Assembly (NCBI GenBank): GCA_963838385.1
Contig: CAWIRE010000006.1
Location: 558,001-622,000, forward strand
DNA from: DAHUYF01 sp963838385
Lineage (GTDB): Bacteria; Pseudomonadota; Alphaproteobacteria; ATCC43930; CGMCC-115725
Direction of reading: 5' to 3'
DNA: 64,000 bases
A program made the translations under genes and the position numbers. Under the pieces are notes generated by a model. It was given only the letters and a program-made list of their open reading frames with translations. It ran no database searches and had not been told where the DNA came from. Below are positions 59,476-64,000 of this stretch, one piece after another. How positions within the stretch are numbered: the first letter of the stretch is position 1; each line of letters opens with the position of its first letter.

Positions 59476-60135
59476 ATGAACAAGTTCCGGTCCGTCGCGC
59501 TCGCTCCCGATCGCCTCGCGCCGCTCTTGCCGTTGCTCTTCGCCCTCCTGCTCTTCGCCGGCCTGGCGGTGCGGGCGAACCTGCTGCCGCTGAAGCCGAT
59601 GCGGCTGGAAATCCCGTCGGGCGCCGAAACCGGTGCGGCGCCCGAAGAGAGCGTCCCGCCGCCAAGCGCGACGATCAGCTTCACCCCGCCAACCCCCGTG
59701 CTGCCGCAGGAGAGCGTGCCCAGCGAGGTCGCGCCGGCCGAGCCGAGCCCGAGCGTGGCCATGGCACCGCCGAGCCTCGACGTTCCGGCCGCGGGCGCGG
59801 CGGGTGCGGCCGTTTCGCCGCTCCTCGGCCTTTCGGGTTCCGGCAATCTAAACCTCCGCAGCAACCGGACGCATGCCGTGTCCGTGTTGGTCGCCAACCT
59901 GATGCAGACCATCCAACACCTGCGCGCCCGGTCATCGGCCCGGCCCGTCCGGCACCCGCTCGCCCTCACGCCGCTGCCGCGCAGCAGCAAAGAGCCCATG
60001 CTCGTCAAGCAAAGCCCCTGGCCGGCAGGCCTCGGCGGCGCCGCGCCGCGCCGCGGCGATCTTGGCGGCCCCGCGCCCTTGGCACGACGATTTGCGCCCG
60101 CCATCAACGGCGCTAGCTTCAAGCGAAAGTTCTGA
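59476..60135 (+). CDS. Hypothetical membrane-anchored protein of the efflux operon
   Basis: A 219-residue protein with one N-terminal membrane helix (about 15-36, 'LAPLLPLLFALLLFAGLAVRA') and a Pro/Ala/Ser-rich remainder of low complexity with a basic C-terminus ('RRFAPAINGASFKRKF'). It starts 10 bases after the pump gene with GAGGAGG upstream, and is uninterrupted. I recognise no family. Confidence 0.6.
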   Translation: MNKFRSVALAPDRLAPLLPLLFALLLFAGLAVRANLLPLKPMRLEIPSGAETGAAPEESVPPPSATISFTPPTPVLPQESVPSEVAPAEPSPSVAMAPPSLDVPAAGAAGAAVSPLLGLSGSGNLNLRSNRTHAVSVLVANLMQTIQHLRARSSARPVRHPLALTPLPRSSKEPMLVKQSPWPAGLGGAAPRRGDLGGPAPLARRFAPAINGASFKRKF

Positions 60136-60144
60136 GAGGGTCGG

Positions 60145-60342
60145 ATGAGACGAGAAGCCGTGATCTTCCTGGCCGCCCTCCTGCTGGGGGGATGCAGCGT
60201 GCCGGTCGTGGTGCAGAATCCGCAAACCGGCGAGACCGTGACCTGTACCGAGGGATGGCGGGATCAGAGCCCCTGGTCGCAGCGCGAGGCCTGCGTCGCC
60301 GGTCACGTCGCGCAAGGCTGGGTCGTCAAGCACGAGGACTGA
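60145..60342 (+). CDS. Small hypothetical lipoprotein (65 residues)
   Basis: Lipoprotein signal 'MRREAVIFLAALLLGGCSVP' (Cys at 17) followed by about 48 residues with two more cysteines ('VTCTEGWRDQ', 'REACVAGHVAQGW') that may form a disulfide in the periplasm. It follows the previous gene by 9 bases and is probably the last gene of the efflux operon. Confidence 0.65.
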   Translation: MRREAVIFLAALLLGGCSVPVVVQNPQTGETVTCTEGWRDQSPWSQREACVAGHVAQGWVVKHED

Positions 60343-60384
60343 CGCGGCCCGAGCTCTGTCGCGACGCACAGACGGCGCGAGCGG

Positions 60385-60535
60385 CCCTCACCCACCCAGC
60401 GCTGACGCGCCGGGTCACCCTCTCCCGCAAGCGGGAGCAACCCGTTCGATCGCTTTGCGATCGAACCCAAGCGGGGCCGACCGCAAGGCGGTCGGCCGGG
60501 TTGCTGGTGCCGAGCGCAGCGAGGCGGGTGAGGGT
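60385..60535. repeat. Composite palindromic repeat
   Basis: Outer arms 'ccctcaccc'/'gggtgaggg' enclose three perfect inner hairpins: 'tcccgcaagcggga' (60423), a 23-bp 'gttcgatcgc...gcgatcgaac' (60444-60466) and 'ccgaccgcaaggcggtcgg' (60477-60495). It lies between convergent genes and is likely a dispersed repeat acting as a bidirectional terminator. Confidence 0.7.
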
Positions 60536-60547
60536 CCGCGCCCGCCG

Positions 60548-62218
60548 TCAGGAACGACCGTTGACCGTGGCGAGGATGTCCGCCGCCGCGGCATCGCTGT
60601 TGCCGCGCCAGGCGACGATCTGGTCGGGGCGGATGAGCGCGAGATCGGCGTCGTAGAGGTCGCGCGCCTCCTCGGAGGCGAGATCAACCAGTTTGAGATC
60701 GAGGCCGGCCGATGCCGCCGCCGCGACGAAGGCCGCGCCGCCGGCCGTCTCCGTGCCGAGCCGCAGCAGCGTCCACTCGAATCCCAAGGCGTCGTAGAGC
60801 GAGCGGCCGGGTGCCAGCCACAGATGCGGCGCGCGTCCGCCGGGGCACGCGCTCGGCACATAGACATTGGCGGCGTCGGCGGGCGGCGCGGTGCCGTCGG
60901 GCACGATCACGGGCGAGCCGTCATAGCGGCCGCCGAAGGTGATGCCGGGAATGTTGAACTCCGCCCGGGCATGGGCTTCGAGATAGGCGCCCGCCCGCGT
61001 CCGCGCCGCTTCCCCCTCGGGCGTCTCGTCCTCGATCTCCGGGACAGGCGCGAACAGGCCCAGGGAATCGGCGAAGCGCCGGGCATGGCCGGTGTTGCGC
61101 TCGGCCAGCGGCCGCCGCTCGGCCTCGTAGCTCTCCAGCAGCGCCGGCGCGGCCTGTCCCTTGAGCACCGCCGCCAGCTTCCAGCCGAGATTGACCGCAT
61201 CCTCGATCGCGGTGTTGTAGCCGAGGCCGCCGGTGGGGGTGAAGAGATGCACCGCATCGCCGCCGAGCAAGATGCGGCCGCGCTGGAAATGCTCGGCGAC
61301 CAGCGCAAGGCCCGCGGTCCAGCTGCCGCGCGACAGGATCTCCGCCGGCAACCTCGCGCCCACCGCCGCCTCGAACATCGCCTGCGCGCCGTCGAGGGTG
61401 ATCGCGCTCTCCGCCTCATGCGCGCGCAGCTGGGTGTGGAAGGCGAACTCGCCCTTGCCGTCGACCGCCACCAGGAAGGCGCGCCGGTCGCGGTTGAAGG
61501 TCACGTTCATCCAGGCCGGCGCGTGCGGCACGAGGTCGTAGAATCCGGGCGCGCGCAGATAGACCGCGTACATGCGGCCGCCGAGGAAATCGCGCACCGC
61601 GCCCGTCTCGCCGGCATAGCCGACGCCCAGCGTCTGCCGCACCAGGCTGCGCGGCCCGTCGGCGCCGACGAGATAGGCGCTGCGGATCGCGATCCGGCGG
61701 CCATCCGCCACGCGCTCGGCCCGCGCCTCGACATGGCTGCCGCGATCGGCGAAGTCGGTGAGCCGCCAGCCGTAATTGACCGAGATGCCGGGGAGTTTTT
61801 CGGCGTGCCGGCGCAGCACCGCCTCGACATATTTCTGCGACACCCGGTGCGGCAGCTCGGCCGTGCTCCACGATCCCGAAAGGCCGCCCACCACCTCCCG
61901 CGCCTGCCGCGAGGACGGCAGCCTGAACCGCGCCAGCTCATGGCCGGCATAGCGGGTGAAATAGGCGGTGTCGGTGGGAAAGTCCGGCGGCAGGCCGAGC
62001 GCGCGGATCTCGCCGGCGATGCCGAGCCGCCGGTAATGCTCCATGGTGCGGGCTTGCGTCGCGTTGGCCTGCGGGTTGAAGGCGGTCGTGGGCTTCTCGT
62101 CGACGAGCAGCGCCGAGACCCCGCGCCGCCCGAGCTCGTTGGCGAGCATCAGCCCGCAGGGGCCGCCGCCCACGATCAGCACCGCGCAGTCCTGCACGGC
62201 GCCTTCCCGCAACGTCAT
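60548..62218 (-). CDS. FAD-dependent aromatic monooxygenase (MhpA/PcpB type)
   Basis: A 556-residue class A flavoprotein hydroxylase. FAD/NAD(P)H motifs: 'VLIVGGGPCGLMLANELGRRG' (about 13-33), 'YLVGADGPRSLVRQTLGV' (DG motif) and 'RILLGGDAVHLFTPTGGLG' (GD motif). The C-terminal 120 residues form the thioredoxin-like domain seen in phenol hydroxylase-type enzymes. The substrate is unknown, and no aromatic-degradation genes are nearby. It ends 54 bp before ssb on the same strand. Confidence 0.9.
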   Translation of the reverse strand: MTLREGAVQDCAVLIVGGGPCGLMLANELGRRGVSALLVDEKPTTAFNPQANATQARTMEHYRRLGIAGEIRALGLPPDFPTDTAYFTRYAGHELARFRLPSSRQAREVVGGLSGSWSTAELPHRVSQKYVEAVLRRHAEKLPGISVNYGWRLTDFADRGSHVEARAERVADGRRIAIRSAYLVGADGPRSLVRQTLGVGYAGETGAVRDFLGGRMYAVYLRAPGFYDLVPHAPAWMNVTFNRDRRAFLVAVDGKGEFAFHTQLRAHEAESAITLDGAQAMFEAAVGARLPAEILSRGSWTAGLALVAEHFQRGRILLGGDAVHLFTPTGGLGYNTAIEDAVNLGWKLAAVLKGQAAPALLESYEAERRPLAERNTGHARRFADSLGLFAPVPEIEDETPEGEAARTRAGAYLEAHARAEFNIPGITFGGRYDGSPVIVPDGTAPPADAANVYVPSACPGGRAPHLWLAPGRSLYDALGFEWTLLRLGTETAGGAAFVAAAASAGLDLKLVDLASEEARDLYDADLALIRPDQIVAWRGNSDAAAADILATVNGRS

Positions 62219-62272
62219 CGCCTCACCGCGGCGCGGCGGCCCGGCCGGTCAGCCGCGTCTCGGGCAACGCGC

Positions 62273-62758
62273 CTAGAACGGGATCTCGTCGTCCAGCTCC
62301 TGCACCGGCGCGCGCCGCTCGGCCCGCGGCGTGGCCCCCGGCCCCGCTCCCGCCGTGGCGTAATCCTCCGTCGGCGCCTCTTCGCCATAGCCGGCACCGC
62401 CGCCGCTGCGGCCGTCGAGCATGGTGAGCTCGCCGCGGAAGCGCTGCAGCACCACCTCGGTGGTGTAGCGTTCCTGGCCGGAATTGTCGGTCCATTTGCG
62501 CGTCTGCAGCGCGCCCTCGATATAGACCTTGGCGCCTTTCTTCAGATACTTCTCGACGACATCGACCAGGCGGTCGTTGAAGATCACCACCCGGTGCCAC
62601 TCGGTGCGCTCCTTGCGCTCGCCGCTGGTCTTGTCGCGCCAGCTCTCGGAGGTCGCCACCGAGAGATTGGCGATGCGGGTGCCGTCCTGGGTCGAGCGGA
62701 TCTCGGGGTCGCGGCCGAGATTGCCGATCAGGATCACCTTGTTGACGCTTCCGGCCAT
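62273..62758 (-). CDS. ssb: Single-stranded DNA-binding protein
   Basis: A 161-residue SSB: OB-fold (about 5-108, 'SVNKVILIGNLGRDPEIRST', 'TEWHRVVIFNDRLVDVVEKY', 'KGAKVYIEGALQTRKW'), a Gly-rich linker and the acidic interaction tip 'DDEIPF' at the C-terminus. ATG 62758 is chosen; longer upstream frames lack similarity. It is divergent from the protease gene across 180 bp. Confidence 0.96.
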   Translation of the reverse strand: MAGSVNKVILIGNLGRDPEIRSTQDGTRIANLSVATSESWRDKTSGERKERTEWHRVVIFNDRLVDVVEKYLKKGAKVYIEGALQTRKWTDNSGQERYTTEVVLQRFRGELTMLDGRSGGGAGYGEEAPTEDYATAGAGPGATPRAERRAPVQELDDEIPF

Positions 62759-62938
62759 GTTGCCTGCCTTCGGGTTGGTCGCTGCTGCGGAAGACGGCTC
62801 TGGCGCGCCGGCTCGGGCCATCTTAGCCGCATGCCGGGGCGACGCAACGAGCAAGGCCTAGGCGCAAGGTCGCAGGATGCCTATCTAAGGCCTCCCTCTC
62901 CACGACCGGCCGCGCCTGCGGCCTCAGAAGGCGGTGCC

Positions 62939-63949
62939 ATGAACGCCATCTCGCCAATTGCCACTCTAGAACATAAAGAGAACGAACGCAACAGCTCCGA
63001 TGCCTCCCCGGTGGACGACGCGGTGCTGCTCGACGCCTATTCCCGCGCCGTCACCGGCGCCGTCGACCGGGTCGGCCCGGCGGTGCTCCATCTCCAGGTC
63101 GAGGCCGCCAAGGGCCAGGGCGGCGCCGGTTCCGGCGTGGTCTTCACGCCCGACGGCTACGTCCTCACCAACAGCCATGTGGTCTCCGGCGCCAGGCGCC
63201 TGCAGGCGACCTTCGCCGACGGCCGCACCATGGGCGCGAGCCTGGTGGGCGACGACCCCGACACCGATCTCGCGGTGCTGCGGCTGGCCGGCGAGGCGCC
63301 CGCCTTCGCGCGCCTCGGCGATGCGCGCAAGCTGCGCGTCGGCCAGCTCGTCATCGCCATCGGCAATCCCTTCGGCTTCCAGGCGACGGTGACCGCGGGC
63401 GTGGTGAGCGCGCTCGGCCGCAGCCTGCGCGCGCGTTCCGGCCGCCTCATCGACAGCGTCATCCAGACCGACGCCGCGCTCAACCCCGGCAATTCCGGCG
63501 GCCCGCTGGTGACATCCGCGGGCGAGGTGGTCGGCATCAACACCGCGATCATCGCCATGGCGCAAGGCATCTGCTTCTCGATCTCGGCCAACACGGTCGA
63601 GTTCGTCGCCGCGCGCCTCATCCGCGACGGCCGCGTGCGCCGCTCCTATATCGGCCTCTCGGGCCAGAACCTGATCCTGCCGCGCCGCGTCGTGCGCTTC
63701 CACGACCTCGCGCGCGACAGCGGCGTGCGCGTCGAGGCGACCTCGCCCGACGGCGCCGCGCGCCAGGCCGGACTGCTCTCCGGCGACATCATCGTGGGCT
63801 TCGCCGGCGAGCCCGTCGGCACGGTGGACGAGCTCCATCGCCTGCTGACCGAGGAACGCGTCGGCAAGCCCGCGACGGTGACGGTGCTGCGTAGGGCGGA
63901 CAAGCGCGAGTTCCAGGTGACGCCGCGGGAGGCGTCGCCGGCGGCGTGA
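62939..63949 (+). CDS. HtrA-like S1C serine protease with PDZ domain
   Basis: A 336-residue trypsin-like protease. The catalytic triad is visible: His in 'YVLTNSHVVSG', Asp in 'DPDTDLAVLRL', Ser in 'NPGNSGGPLVTS'. One C-terminal PDZ domain (about 245-330, 'SPDGAARQAGLLSGDIIVGF'). There is no signal peptide or membrane helix; the N-terminus is short and polar ('MNAISPIATLEHKENERNSS'), so unlike DegP it is probably cytoplasmic or uses another export route. The chain is complete within the window. Confidence 0.9.
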   Translation: MNAISPIATLEHKENERNSSDASPVDDAVLLDAYSRAVTGAVDRVGPAVLHLQVEAAKGQGGAGSGVVFTPDGYVLTNSHVVSGARRLQATFADGRTMGASLVGDDPDTDLAVLRLAGEAPAFARLGDARKLRVGQLVIAIGNPFGFQATVTAGVVSALGRSLRARSGRLIDSVIQTDAALNPGNSGGPLVTSAGEVVGINTAIIAMAQGICFSISANTVEFVAARLIRDGRVRRSYIGLSGQNLILPRRVVRFHDLARDSGVRVEATSPDGAARQAGLLSGDIIVGFAGEPVGTVDELHRLLTEERVGKPATVTVLRRADKREFQVTPREASPAA

Positions 63950-63952
63950 GCG

Positions 63953-63974
63953 GGGTGTGACGCTCGTCACACCC
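63953..63974 (+). terminator. Hairpin after the protease gene
   Basis: Perfect 9-bp stem GGGTGTGAC/GTCACACCC with a GCTC loop, 3 bases after the protease stop. It lacks a T run, so termination is only likely, not shown. Confidence 0.4.
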
Positions 63975-64000
63975 AACGCGCACGACTCTCTAGAATTGCG

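Noticed and set aside
60455..62920. Long plus-strand frame running through the monooxygenase and ssb into the protease
   Set aside because: The protease fold begins only at 62939; the upstream part is antisense to two well-supported genes.
1..64000. CRISPR arrays, tRNA or rRNA genes
   Set aside because: No regularly spaced direct repeats with unique spacers and no tRNA- or rRNA-like segments were noticed on reading; the only regular arrays are the heptamers near 33.5 kb.

Overview
The window is GC-rich bacterial chromosome with dense, short-spaced genes. The gene set (GyrA followed by CoaD, a TAXI-type solute-binding protein, SSB ending in DDEIPF, MoxR plus a CoxE-like VWA protein, many PAS/hybrid histidine kinases and alphaproteobacterial-style intergenic palindromes) points to an alphaproteobacterium, probably of the Rhodospirillales type. 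This placement is inference from gene content and composition. No rRNA, tRNA or CRISPR array was seen.

Layout. 1-1.5 kb: Hsp20 chaperone and an HdeD-like membrane protein. 1.6-11.9 kb: a type VI secretion (T6SS) VgrG island with ClpV, VgrG, a MORN/YwqK-like protein, a DUF4280 PAAR-like tip, a candidate permuted NlpC/P60 peptidase effector (frameshifted), a DUF4157 HExxH protein and several unrecognised proteins; no sheath, tube or baseplate genes are present here. 11.9-12.8 kb: SPOR-domain protein. 12.9-17.4 kb: a complete type II CBASS anti-phage system (CapV phospholipase on the opposite strand, CD-NTase, Cap2 E1/E2, Cap3 JAB protease). 17.4-19.9 kb: an IS1595-family transposase with three small or accessory companion genes including DUF3800. 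At 19.94 kb there is a sequence matching the E. coli XerCD dif site at 23 of 28 positions, so the accessory block abuts a likely chromosome dimer resolution site.

20-33 kb: housekeeping and transport: pentapeptide-repeat protein, DHA2 drug exporter, two CrcB fluoride channels with a DUF190 protein, inorganic pyrophosphatase, MazG, three periplasmic-binding-type proteins, GST, a PAS protein and a lipoprotein. 33.4-36.9 kb: a heptamer-repeat hairpin, coaD and gyrA. 37-48 kb: FAD oxidoreductase, a 171-bp palindromic element, CHRD and cupredoxin proteins, two hybrid histidine kinases, a response regulator, and a heme-oxygenase-like enzyme divergent from an MFS exporter. 48-52 kb: moxR and a VWA gene separated by an IS4 element that landed inside an intergenic palindrome. 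52.2-60.3 kb: a heavy-metal/drug RND efflux operon (outer membrane factor, winged-helix regulator, adaptor, pump, two small membrane-associated proteins) whose adaptor and pump genes carry more than 30 single-base indels. 60.5-64 kb: FAD monooxygenase, ssb and an HtrA-like protease.

Single-base frameshifts also break three otherwise intact genes (near 2026, 33663 and 41125). Because one is the essential coaD, sequencing or assembly error is a serious explanation for all of them, including the dense cluster in the RND genes.
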